Positions 49,034 to 55,769 of a stretch of DNA of 57,391 nt are shown here, in pieces (position 1 is the stretch's first letter; each line of letters opens with the position of its first letter). This DNA is from a virus. A program made the position numbers and the translations under genes. Location: positions 1-57,391 of IMG/VR virus record IMGVR_UViG_3300027708_000083. The stretch is one strand, 5' to 3'. The notes below the pieces were generated by a model, which had not been told where the DNA came from, searched no databases, and saw only the letters and a list, made by a program, of their open reading frames with translations.

Positions 49034-49055
49034 AAGGCTGGTAACAGCCTTTTTT
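49034..49055 (+). terminator. Rho-independent terminator
   Basis: AAGGCTG, GTAA, CAGCCTT then a T run. Confidence 0.85.
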
Positions 49056-49087
49056 GTTGACTTGATGTTAGCAGGACTAATTATAGT

Positions 49088-49384
49088 ATGAATATTAAAC
49101 AACTAGCACAGCCCACTATAGATTGGATACACGATGATTACAAGAGTGATAGAATACGTTTTTGTCTTGAGGTCCTTGCTTGGGCTATATCTATTGGTTG
49201 TGCTATCACTATGGCAACCACCGTACCAAACCCCCCATTACTTGTTCTCTATCCCATATGGATTTGTGGATGTGCTATATATGCTTGGTGTTCTTTTAGT
49301 CGGCGTTCCTTTGGCATGTTGGCTAATTACATACTTTTGGTCAGCATCGACTCAGTCGGCCTGATTAGAATGTTACTGAACTAA
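49088..49384 (+). CDS. Membrane protein, three or four spans
   Basis: 98 residues: VLAWAISIGCAITMATTV, LLVLYPIWICGCAIYAW, ANYILLVSIDSVGLIRML. Similar in layout to the protein at 57031. No SD; TTGACT and TATAGT lie 19 bp apart just before the ATG, a poor promoter. Its end overlaps the convergent gene. Confidence 0.6.
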   Translation: MNIKQLAQPTIDWIHDDYKSDRIRFCLEVLAWAISIGCAITMATTVPNPPLLVLYPIWICGCAIYAWCSFSRRSFGMLANYILLVSIDSVGLIRMLLN

Positions 49385-49937
49385 CAGGCGGTAGGCTAGG
49401 GGCCTGATCCCAGGGTACACAGGCCCAGGGCAGTATGCGTATGCTGATCAATTGTGCTGGCTCAGAGCTGGCATTACATAGGCTATGCCATGTATTGATA
49501 TCAGCTACAAAGGGCTGATCACACAGTCTACTTTCTACAACTTCAGCGGCATCAACGGGTAGCATGGGCACAGTATTGTACTGGCCTTGAGCATCCTGTT
49601 GGAACGTCTTAGATTCATCAGTACACCTATACCACGACCACGTTAGATGCTCACAGTTCTTAATGGGTATGATCAAGCTACGATGTACATCACCACTAAA
49701 CGGACTACGATCTGAATGTATCTCTATGGGGTCCTTGCTAGGGAACCAGGCTTGAAGTACATTATAGTTACGGGTCACTGCCCAATCTGTGCCTAGACGT
49801 TCCAATATAGCTCGTTGGCTGTGAGGAGGTATACGTCCCACATACCCTCTACGTGCTTGTGGGGGTTCTACTTGATCGGCCAACCACAGGCTCAGCTGGC
49901 TAATGTTGGCTAGAGTTACAGGGTATGAGTGCTTCAT
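49365..49937 (-). CDS. Uncharacterised protein, possible cupin or 2OG-oxygenase fold
   Basis: 190 residues. EIHSDRSPFSGDVHRSLIIP (His-x-Asp), then NTWHSLCNASSEPAQLISI (His) has the order of Fe(II)/2OG or cupin metal sites. TAACATG junction with the upstream gene. No confident family. Confidence 0.55.
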   Translation of the reverse strand: MKHSYPVTLANISQLSLWLADQVEPPQARRGYVGRIPPHSQRAILERLGTDWAVTRNYNVLQAWFPSKDPIEIHSDRSPFSGDVHRSLIIPIKNCEHLTWSWYRCTDESKTFQQDAQGQYNTVPMLPVDAAEVVESRLCDQPFVADINTWHSLCNASSEPAQLISIRILPWACVPWDQAPSLPPVSSVTF

Positions 49938-49938
49938 G

Positions 49939-50529
49939 TTAATCCGCTAGGTATGCTATTAGGTGTAGTTGTGGCTCTGTGTCGTCATTGACCATCTTGT
50001 GATCTACCCTAGTGCTGAATTGGTACACACTGCCGTCGGCTGGCCAATAAGCCAAGGATCGATCAGGCCCAAACATACGACTCCGTGGTGGGGCATATAT
50101 GGGTATGTGGACTCGCACACGTCCCGTGACGTCCGAACGACCCCAAAAGGTTTCTACCCCCGCGGGTAGCCAGCTTAACTGTACCCGACCCAGGCCCCGG
50201 GGGCTTTGTGCCACGAGATCCTGTGCCACACTCTTGAGATAAGTACCCTCGGCTTCTTCTAGAAACTCAGTATAATGATGCTCGGCATAGCCCCTGTGCA
50301 GGTATATCCAATCCATACTGGCATTGAGTCCCCATACTCGTTTTTCGGGATCAACTGCCCGAGGGTGAGTTAAATTGATTCCCGATAAATTATAAGAGTC
50401 TCTGTAGACCCGGGGCACACGTTCTGTTTGCACATCTATCCATCGGGTGCCCAAGCGTTCTAACAGTAGTTCAACAGAAGCTTGAAGCTGGGCAGGGTCA
50501 TAAGTTTTAGATTGAATAGTGTACCACAT
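49939..50529 (-). CDS. Uncharacterised protein, possible oxygenase-like
   Basis: 196 residues. RVRVHIPIYAPPRSRMFGPD and STRVDHKMVNDDTEPQLHLI resemble the C-terminal strands of Asp/Asn hydroxylases (distal His and a pocket), but the first His-x-Asp is missing (WGRSD). May be a degenerate or binding-only relative of the gene downstream. A late box nine bases before ATG; no SD. Confidence 0.5.
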   Translation of the reverse strand: MWYTIQSKTYDPAQLQASVELLLERLGTRWIDVQTERVPRVYRDSYNLSGINLTHPRAVDPEKRVWGLNASMDWIYLHRGYAEHHYTEFLEEAEGTYLKSVAQDLVAQSPRGLGRVQLSWLPAGVETFWGRSDVTGRVRVHIPIYAPPRSRMFGPDRSLAYWPADGSVYQFSTRVDHKMVNDDTEPQLHLIAYLAD

Positions 50530-50538
50530 AAGTAGAAA

Positions 50539-50546
50539 TATTTATT
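50539..50546 (-). promoter_or_regulatory. Late box
   Basis: AATAAATA, nine bases, ATG on the minus strand. Confidence 0.55.
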
Positions 50547-50553
50547 CACATTC

Positions 50554-50582
50554 TTGACCCCAGGTGATATTTCGTGTATAAT
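50554..50582 (+). promoter_or_regulatory. Sigma70-type promoter giving a leaderless mRNA
   Basis: TTGACC, 17 bp, TATAAT; seven bases then ATG. Confidence 0.85.
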
Positions 50583-50589
50583 TATATGC

Positions 50590-50814
50590 ATGACAGAAGA
50601 AGAAAAAGACGCTCGTTTAGAGCAATTAGTTGAAGCTATAGATCAAGTGATCAGCCAATACCCGGACTTTGAACCCCACAATATCGCAGGTGTACTCTTG
50701 AGCCGTATTACCTTGCTAATGAGCTCGGATACTGAAACGGGCAAGGCCTTGCTAAAGTTCGTTTGGGAAAAGCTGGACGAACTAGAACAATCAAACCCAA
50801 ATCAATACCTATGA
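50590..50814 (+). CDS. Small acidic helical phage protein
   Basis: 74 residues: EEEKDARLEQLVEAIDQVIS and helices. No SD; ATG lies seven bases after the -10 box, so translation is probably leaderless. A 12-codon longer frame would start inside the promoter and is rejected. Confidence 0.65.
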   Translation: MTEEEKDARLEQLVEAIDQVISQYPDFEPHNIAGVLLSRITLLMSSDTETGKALLKFVWEKLDELEQSNPNQYL

Positions 50815-51014
50815 CAGAAGAACAACAACTGATTGACACCTTGGCCCGAGAATATCGTGGCGGCAACGGTGATGTATACACCAATCTAAAGACCTGGTTT
50901 CCCGACAGTGAAAACGACCCTTGGATTGAATATCAACACAAGGCTACAGGACAGAAGTATTCTTGTAGATTGGCGGCATTTCTAACCCGTTTCACGCCCC
51001 ACGTTAATTCTTAA
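50811..51014 (+). CDS. Small hypothetical protein
   Basis: 67 residues: MTEEQQLIDTLAREYRGGNG then NDPWIEYQHKATGQKYSCRL. ATGA overlap with the previous gene; a GC-rich hairpin and A/T stretch follow (51013-51040), a possible terminator. Confidence 0.6.
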   Translation: MTEEQQLIDTLAREYRGGNGDVYTNLKTWFPDSENDPWIEYQHKATGQKYSCRLAAFLTRFTPHVNS

Positions 51015-51102
51015 TCCGCGAAGCGGTAGCGGCAAAAATTTTTAGCTAGAGTGTAGACCCGACTCAAATCACGCCATTCGCAAGCCCGAACCCAGTTCAG
51101 AC

Positions 51103-51131
51103 TTGACTCTGGGGGTCTAATCGTGTATAAT
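51103..51131 (+). promoter_or_regulatory. Sigma70-type promoter giving a leaderless mRNA
   Basis: TTGACT, 17 bp, TATAAT; six bases then ATG. Confidence 0.85.
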
Positions 51132-51137
51132 ACCTGT

Positions 51138-51371
51138 ATGTACATGAAACTCGTCGTCGCCATAATACTGGCCAATTTATCGGGCTGTGCTATAGTATAT
51201 ACGGGCGCATCAACAGCCACCCTTGTGACCACAGGTAAGAGCATACCCGAACACGCTGCCAGCGGTGTCACAGGCAGTGACTGCAACGTGGTCAACTATG
51301 TGTTCAGGGATCGGGACTATCTGTGCGAACAACGCGACATAGCTAAAACCTACAATCGCAACCCGTTTTAG
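51138..51371 (+). CDS. Small lipoprotein
   Basis: 77 residues. MKLVVAIILANLSGCAIV has a lipobox LSGC; mature part has two cysteines. The start is the ATG six bases after the -10; ATGs two codons later and five codons earlier are alternatives. Function unknown. Confidence 0.65.
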   Translation: MYMKLVVAIILANLSGCAIVYTGASTATLVTTGKSIPEHAASGVTGSDCNVVNYVFRDRDYLCEQRDIAKTYNRNPF

Positions 51372-51379
51372 TGTAAATA
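51372..51379 (+). promoter_or_regulatory. Late box
   Basis: TGTAAATA then CTCAC, before the gene at 51402, which has its own AAGGAA site. Confidence 0.55.
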
Positions 51380-51401
51380 CTCACACAACAAAGGAATAGA
51401 T

Positions 51402-51659
51402 ATGCCACAAGGTTACGCAATCATAGCAACATCAGAAACAAATCTACGTCAAAAGAAGGTTGATTTGAACGACTCAACTCCCATTACAGACAGCCAATAT
51501 GCACAACAGCTAGCTGAATCATATGCCGCAGAGCTTAATCGTCTGGGCATGGCCAACTGCACTAACTGGGTAGGTTCAATCGAATGGACAGAAACCGGTA
51601 TTGCGACACTGGGTGGATTCCAAGGTTTTGCTGATCCGGGTTCAGGAAGCCAACACTAG
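51402..51659 (+). CDS. Small hypothetical protein
   Basis: 85 residues: MPQGYAIIATSETNLRQ, then an Ala-rich helix (YAQQLAESYAAELNRLGM) and TNWVGSIEWTETGIATLGG. No match known. SD AAAGGAA. Confidence 0.6.
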   Translation: MPQGYAIIATSETNLRQKKVDLNDSTPITDSQYAQQLAESYAAELNRLGMANCTNWVGSIEWTETGIATLGGFQGFADPGSGSQH

Positions 51660-51660
51660 T

Positions 51661-51996
51661 ATGTATCAGAGCAACCCAATGGATCCTTTAAACTCCGTAA
51701 AGTACTGGTGGTATTGGGAAGCCAGCAGAGCTCAAAAACTCATGCTGACGGGGTTGGCTATATTAACTTTGGTGTTGTGTGCTCGCATGGTAACATATAT
51801 GCCCGCTCTACCTGAAAGCCGTAAACCCAGATTGGATATGAACTTGTACGAACCAATCACTCATGAAGTAGACACAACTCCGCTACCCGTTGTTGAAACT
51901 CCACCTAAGTACTATAGATACGTAGAACATCAACAACCCGTGCGTCGCCTACAGCTTAAACAGATCAAGCATAAAAAGCCCAAGGATACTAAGTGA
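51661..51996 (+). CDS. Membrane-anchored Pro-rich protein
   Basis: 111 residues. A span (KLMLTGLAILTLVLCARMV) near the N-terminus and a Pro/Arg/Lys-rich tail (TPLPVVETPPKYYR, VRRLQLKQIKHKKP). TonB-like layout. Start at ATG one base after the previous TAG. Confidence 0.55.
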   Translation: MYQSNPMDPLNSVKYWWYWEASRAQKLMLTGLAILTLVLCARMVTYMPALPESRKPRLDMNLYEPITHEVDTTPLPVVETPPKYYRYVEHQQPVRRLQLKQIKHKKPKDTK

Positions 51997-52148
51997 TGAC
52001 TATACTAGCAGTGTTAGAATGCATGGGTGTGATGACTATAACCGTACTGGCAGTTATAGCTGTTCAGTTGACCTTTAGATCAATGACCTTGGATAGATGG
52101 ATGCTGGCTTCAGCTATCGTACTGGCTGTGGGTTTTCTACTGTTATAA
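51996..52148 (+). CDS. Two-span membrane peptide (50 aa)
   Basis: MTILAVLECMGVMTITVLAV...LASAIVLAVGFLLL. Start overlaps the previous stop by one base. Its end overlaps the convergent minus gene. Confidence 0.5.
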   Translation: MTILAVLECMGVMTITVLAVIAVQLTFRSMTLDRWMLASAIVLAVGFLLL

Positions 52149-52352
52149 CACTAAGACCTGTAGTGAGTCCGAGTACTCTAGTAAGATAAAGTCTATGCGA
52201 CTGTTAGCATCACACTCTATACTCCATGGACACGAACTAACTGAAGAGTCAAATTGCCCTATTCGATAGGTGCAGATATCAAACTGACGACAACGACTTA
52301 TGATCTCGTCTACTAGACTGCTGTCACCTTGGACTATGAGTTGTACTCGCAT
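52143..52352 (-). CDS. Small hypothetical protein
   Basis: 69 residues: MRVQLIVQGDSSLVDEIISR, then CTYRIGQFDSSVSSCPWSIE. No match known. Support comes from the late box five bases before ATG within a 7-bp inverted repeat. Confidence 0.5.
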   Translation of the reverse strand: MRVQLIVQGDSSLVDEIISRCRQFDICTYRIGQFDSSVSSCPWSIECDANSRIDFILLEYSDSLQVLVL

Positions 52353-52375
52353 GCTAGTATTTACTCGCTACTAGC
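52353..52375 (-). promoter_or_regulatory. Late box in hairpin at a leaderless start
   Basis: Late box AGTAAATA (52358-52365), CTAGC, ATG. GCTAGTA and TACTAGC (52369-52375, 52353-52359) form a perfect 7-bp stem. Confidence 0.6.
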
Positions 52376-52765
52376 TGTTACATAGGCCCCGCTGTACATA
52401 TAAGTGCATGTGTATAGACTGCATTGGTTTGTCCTGTATAGGAACCTTACTAGCTATGAACGCACTTCGTGCTATGCCGGAACTACTGTATAACACATAG
52501 TATAGAGTCTATCGGACTACAGTGCAACAAGAATGGTTACACGCACTGACACGCTCAAACTACGCTAGGCCCCGCTGTGGGGTCACGTATACACACTATG
52601 CATATAGGATAGGCCCCGCTGTAGAGAGTGGGCATTGTGGGAGATTTGGCAGAGTTTGAGTAACCATTTAAACTATGCCTGTCTAGACCTCGAGCCTCTC
52701 AAATGGTTACTACCGTAGAGCCAGAGTGTCAACCAAGATAGTGGCTCTTTATCACATTTCTGCCA

Positions 52766-52805
52766 CACTTTATTGCACTTTTTCACACTTTTCTTCACTT
52801 TTTTA
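52766..52805 (+). repeat. Four phased CACTTT units, 10-bp period
   Basis: CACTTTATTG, CACTTTTTCA, CACTTTTCTT, CACTTTTTTA in exact 10-bp steps, ending two bases before TTGACA (52808). Such phased T tracts bend DNA. Confidence 0.7.
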
Positions 52806-52974
52806 GGTTGACACCTTGCTTAGATTGGTCTGTACGCTAGGGGCCATGATCTAGATCACACTTAGTCACACCTAATCCTATTCTAGATCACAATGTATCA
52901 TATACTATACACTCTAGCTCTACTCAACTGTACGGTCCTTAACTAGTCTAACCACTAGTATATAGGATCGAACC

Positions 52975-52982
52975 GATAAGTA
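52975..52982 (+). promoter_or_regulatory. Variant late box
   Basis: GATAAGTA, 24 bases before the gene at 53007. Confidence 0.4.
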
Positions 52983-53006
52983 TTATATAGGTGATGGGAG
53001 ACCACT

Positions 53007-53213
53007 ATGCAAGCTAGTAAGAGTTTTATACAGTTCGCTACACATGCTGTACACATAACAGTAACTGAAGATAGTCATATACGTGTATTCAAGCACTCAG
53101 ATCGTTGTTGTGACTTTGGTGTGTTTACTGATCAGGATGAAGCCTGTGACTATATATTAGAACTCATGCCCACTACACACTTTCGAGTAACGTTTCCCGA
53201 GGATGATGAGTAA
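53007..53213 (+). CDS. Small acidic phage protein
   Basis: 68 residues: HAVHITVTEDSHIRVFKHSD, RCCDFGVFTDQDEACDYI, a beta-rich start and a short acidic tail. SD GGGAG. Function unknown. Confidence 0.6.
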   Translation: MQASKSFIQFATHAVHITVTEDSHIRVFKHSDRCCDFGVFTDQDEACDYILELMPTTHFRVTFPEDDE

Positions 53214-53528
53214 TTAATAGAAGTTTAAGGGCCGGAAGAGTCCTGCCAAAACCTGCTTTAATCAGCAGGTTTTATTTTGGCTTTTATACTAGCGATCCAA
53301 AAGTCAAATCAAAACCTATTAACCCTAGTGTCAACCAGGTTGTTGCGTTTATGCCACAGTTGGTTGGCGCTAACTAACTTAAGAAATGCCGCCCACCCTC
53401 CACGTCCACCCCCAGTATAGCTGTTCGAACCTATTCGGTCTACCCGTTTTCTTATTATGTTATAATTATAGCTGATTTTGGGCGGGGCGTCAACTCCTTT
53501 CTTTTTGTGTGTGTTCTTCTAGCCACAG
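53214..53528. other. Non-coding gap with a terminator
   Basis: Holds the terminator at 53245-53285; the rest is GC-rich, then T-rich, with no gene seen. Confidence 0.6.
53245..53285 (+). terminator. Long hairpin terminator
   Basis: AAACCTGC/GCAGGTTT core with an outer GCC/GGC extension, then a T-rich tail. Confidence 0.65.
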
Positions 53529-53557
53529 TTGACACGCTGGGCGGGGTCTGCTATAAT
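53529..53557 (+). promoter_or_regulatory. Sigma70-type promoter giving a leaderless mRNA
   Basis: TTGACA, 17 bp, TATAAT; six bases then ATG. Confidence 0.9.
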
Positions 53558-53563
53558 ACTCAT

Positions 53564-53884
53564 ATGAAGACAAAAAGAACTGCTCGCAAAGACTCTAATT
53601 TCGTTATCTATTGTGCATTCCACAATGGGCTAGCCTATATTGGACTCACCCGCAAGGGGTCTACTACAGTCTCTAAGGCTGTAAAAGAACGCTGGCGTAA
53701 GCATATCAGTCGCGCCCGACACGAAGACAGGGACTGGGAGCTGTATCGCTATATTAAGAAGGGCCATTGGGACGGATGGACCCACACTGTCTTAGATGTC
53801 ATACGCGGGCGGGCTGAAGCTTATGCATACGAGCGTGAGCTGGTCAAGCAGATCCAACCCGAACTGAATGATCAGTACAGATAA
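53564..53884 (+). CDS. GIY-YIG endonuclease
   Basis: 106 residues. VIYCAFHNGLAYIGLT (the GIY and YIG blocks), KERWRKHISRA (catalytic Arg) and YERELVKQIQPELND (Glu) give a complete nuclease domain of the short stand-alone type. It lacks a DNA-binding extension. Start at 53564 is six bases after the -10, so it is probably leaderless; a longer frame starts inside the promoter. Confidence 0.82.
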   Translation: MKTKRTARKDSNFVIYCAFHNGLAYIGLTRKGSTTVSKAVKERWRKHISRARHEDRDWELYRYIKKGHWDGWTHTVLDVIRGRAEAYAYERELVKQIQPELNDQYR

Positions 53885-53892
53885 CCCTGGGG

Positions 53893-53921
53893 TTGACTGG
53901 TGTATTGAATCCTGCTATAAT
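53893..53921 (+). promoter_or_regulatory. Sigma70-type promoter
   Basis: TTGACT, 17 bp, TATAAT. Confidence 0.85.
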
Positions 53922-53951
53922 TAAGGCTAAGTTAAACAAAGGAGCGAAACT

Positions 53952-54653
53952 ATGTTCAAGCTATTAAGTACTGCAAACCCTAAGATCCAAAAGGGCACCA
54001 AGATGGGCTATTTGAGCTTCATCCTGCACCTTGCACCTGCTGACTTGTCAGGCAAAGAAACATGCCCCAAGCGCACCGCAGGCTGTACTAGTGCATGCCT
54101 TAACACCGCAGGACGTGGTGGCATGTTCAAGCGCGGTGAAAACACTAACATGATCCAAAAGGCACGTATCCGCAAGACCCAGTACTTCTTCAACAATCGT
54201 GCAGAGTTTATGGTAGATCTAGCCAACGACATCAAGAAGGCTATACGTTTCGCAGAGCGCAAGGGCTTGACTCCTGTGTTCCGCTTAAACGGTACGAGCG
54301 ATTTGAGCTGGGAGAAGTACGATGTCATCGAAGGGTTCAACATCTTTGAAATGTTCCCTACTGTACAGTTCTATGACTACACTAAGGTCTTGGGACGTAA
54401 GGTTGCGCACCTGCAGAACTATCACCTTACATTCTCTAAGGCAGACGGCAATGACGCTGATGTCGCAGAAGCATTAATGCAGGGCATGAGTGTAGTGGCT
54501 GTCTACGACAAGATCCCAGAGGGTGTTCCGAGTGCAGACGAAACTGATCTGCGCTTCCTAGACCCAAAAGGCACTATGCTAGGGCTCAAGGCCAAGGGTC
54601 GTGCTAAGAAGGACTATTCAGGCTTCGTAATCCGCTTGACAGAACAGGCTTAA
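53952..54653 (+). CDS. Gp88-like phage protein
   Basis: 233 residues. YLSFILHLAPADLSGKETCP, TAGCTSACLNTAGRGG, QKARIRKTQYFF and VFRLNGTSDLSWEKY match the phage 'gene product 88' family, function unknown. Four cysteines in CPKRTAGCTSAC may bind metal. SD AAAGGAGCGAAACT, the repeated leader of this region. Confidence 0.8.
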   Translation: MFKLLSTANPKIQKGTKMGYLSFILHLAPADLSGKETCPKRTAGCTSACLNTAGRGGMFKRGENTNMIQKARIRKTQYFFNNRAEFMVDLANDIKKAIRFAERKGLTPVFRLNGTSDLSWEKYDVIEGFNIFEMFPTVQFYDYTKVLGRKVAHLQNYHLTFSKADGNDADVAEALMQGMSVVAVYDKIPEGVPSADETDLRFLDPKGTMLGLKAKGRAKKDYSGFVIRLTEQA

Positions 54654-54664
54654 GGCCTTATAAT
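54636..54664 (+). promoter_or_regulatory. Sigma70-type promoter
   Basis: TTGACA, 17 bp, TATAAT; the -35 is inside the last codons of the Gp88-like gene. Confidence 0.85.
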
Positions 54665-54696
54665 ACTAACATACAGACACAAAAGGAGCGAAACTT

Positions 54697-54972
54697 ATGA
54701 TGTTTACACTAGAGATATACAAGAAGGATCGCCGCAAGAAAGAGGGCGAACGACTGATTGGCAAGTACGACTATGATCGCCCAGATCGTGAGGCCATGTT
54801 GCGTGAGAGCAATGAGCTCTATGATGCTTACCCACCACGCCTAGGCTATAGGTTTGCTATACATGAAACCTATGTAAAGAAGACCAACTTGATGGGTGGT
54901 GCAGAGTTCCTGGAGCGGTACGATACGCCCTACTTCTGCTCACCAGCATCCGAATCCTACTGGAGCATGTAG
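54697..54972 (+). CDS. Conserved phage protein
   Basis: 91 residues: FTLEIYKKDRRKKEGERLIG, KKTNLMGGAEFLERYDTPYF, CSPASESYWSM. A pattern recurring in phages; function unknown. SD AAAGGAGCG. Confidence 0.7.
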   Translation: MMFTLEIYKKDRRKKEGERLIGKYDYDRPDREAMLRESNELYDAYPPRLGYRFAIHETYVKKTNLMGGAEFLERYDTPYFCSPASESYWSM

Positions 54973-54973
54973 G

Positions 54974-55002
54974 TTGACTGGGTGCCCAAAAGGCAGTATA
55001 AT
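54974..55002 (+). promoter_or_regulatory. Sigma70-type promoter
   Basis: TTGACT, 17 bp, TATAAT. Confidence 0.85.
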
Positions 55003-55032
55003 AAACACTTAAACACACACAGGAGCGAAACT

Positions 55033-55272
55033 ATGCGTACAATTACCACCCTGCGTAACGGCAACATCTATCAGATGGACATACAAGAAGCCATTGACAT
55101 TGTGCAGGCCTATGCTCGTCAGAACACGGGCGGGGATCTGTTGCAAGCGGCCACTGAGATGACGGACTTGGCCACACTGGACGAGTTGCCGACTATACAA
55201 AAGATTGCCATCCGACGCTTCATGCGAGACATGGGTCGTTTGCTTGCACCGGTTGACGTTGAAACAGTTTGA
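55033..55272 (+). CDS. Small conserved phage protein
   Basis: 79 residues, helical: IYQMDIQEAIDIVQAYARQN, LDELPTIQKIAIRRFMRDMG. Start from AGGAGCGAAACT; longer frame rejected. Function unknown. Confidence 0.65.
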   Translation: MRTITTLRNGNIYQMDIQEAIDIVQAYARQNTGGDLLQAATEMTDLATLDELPTIQKIAIRRFMRDMGRLLAPVDVETV

Positions 55273-55281
55273 GCATATAAT
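55253..55281 (+). promoter_or_regulatory. Sigma70-type promoter
   Basis: TTGACG, 17 bp, TATAAT; overlaps the end of the preceding gene. Confidence 0.85.
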
Positions 55282-55309
55282 AAACACTTAAACACACACA
55301 GGAGCGAAC

Positions 55310-55600
55310 ATGCTAACGATTCAAGAAGTTAACCGGGCTATCATGCTACAAGAGTGGACCAACACTGAGTTGAGTTCTATGATTGATGCAGTCAAGTGGA
55401 ACAAAGAGCAATTGGCCAAGCGCATCAAGTACTCAATCCGCACAGGCGACAATGTTGAGTTCACTAGTTCGAAGACAGGGCGAGTGACCAGAGGCTTTGT
55501 AACCAAAGTGGCTATCAAGTATGTCACAGTGAATACAGGCATGGGCCTGTGGAGAGTTCCGGCTAATATGCTTACAGTGGTTGACAAAGAGTTGGCCTGA
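55310..55600 (+). CDS. Conserved phage protein
   Basis: 96 residues. Helical start (IQEVNRAIMLQEWTNTELS) and a beta-barrel-like end (DNVEFTSSKTGRVTRGFVTK, MGLWRVPANML), recalling KOW-type RNA-binding folds. SD AGGAGCG. Confidence 0.65.
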   Translation: MLTIQEVNRAIMLQEWTNTELSSMIDAVKWNKEQLAKRIKYSIRTGDNVEFTSSKTGRVTRGFVTKVAIKYVTVNTGMGLWRVPANMLTVVDKELA

Positions 55601-55609
55601 GAGTATAAT
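55581..55609 (+). promoter_or_regulatory. Sigma70-type promoter
   Basis: TTGACA, 17 bp, TATAAT; the -35 is in the last codons of the preceding gene. Confidence 0.85.
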
Positions 55610-55636
55610 TAACACTTAGCAACAAAGGAAGCAAAG

Positions 55637-55723
55637 ATGGAATGTACTATATGTAGGAAGTGGCACTGGAAGGGTTTCGAGGTTTGCTTGCAGAACAAGG
55701 GACCAATTCCACACAAAGGATAG
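55637..55723 (+). CDS. 28-residue Cys/His mini-protein
   Basis: MECTICRKWHWKGFEVCLQN and a short tail. CxxC plus later Cys and His suggest a mini zinc knuckle. It has its own promoter and AAAGGAAGC site, which makes a real tiny gene likely. Confidence 0.5.
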   Translation: MECTICRKWHWKGFEVCLQNKGPIPHKG

Positions 55724-55728
55724 GGTTG

Positions 55729-55757
55729 TTGACAAGGACTAGTTCATGTGCTATAAT
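55729..55757 (+). promoter_or_regulatory. Sigma70-type promoter of the structured RNA
   Basis: TTGACA, 17 bp, TATAAT. The -10 lies at the centre of an 11-bp perfect inverted repeat (55742-55769). Confidence 0.9.
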
Positions 55758-55769
55758 AAGCACATGAAC
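55742..55769 (+). promoter_or_regulatory. Operator-like 11-bp inverted repeat
   Basis: GTTCATGTGCT and AGCACATGAAC flank ATAATA, covering the -10 and start site; a good candidate for repressor binding. Confidence 0.55.

Larger units (their letters stand above)
52376..53006. other. Non-coding repeat region
   Basis: About 630 bases with no plausible gene. It holds three copies of TAGGCCCCGCTGT (52383, 52566, 52610), a 10-bp inverted repeat GTAACCATTT/AAATGGTTAC (52660-52669 and 52701-52710), a third AATGGTTAC (52532), a hairpin AGAGCCA/TGGCTCT, four phased CACTTT units (52766-52805) and a doubled CTAGATCACA. A regulatory region or a replication start is possible; no rep gene lies beside it. 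Confidence 0.6.

Noticed and set aside
51011-51295. Minus-strand frame of 94 codons
   Set aside because: Antisense to a promoter and a lipoprotein gene that have clear signals on the plus strand.
52807-52840. Promoter after the phased repeats
   Set aside because: TTGACA is present, but at 17 bp the -10 is TGTACG, far weaker than every other promoter here.
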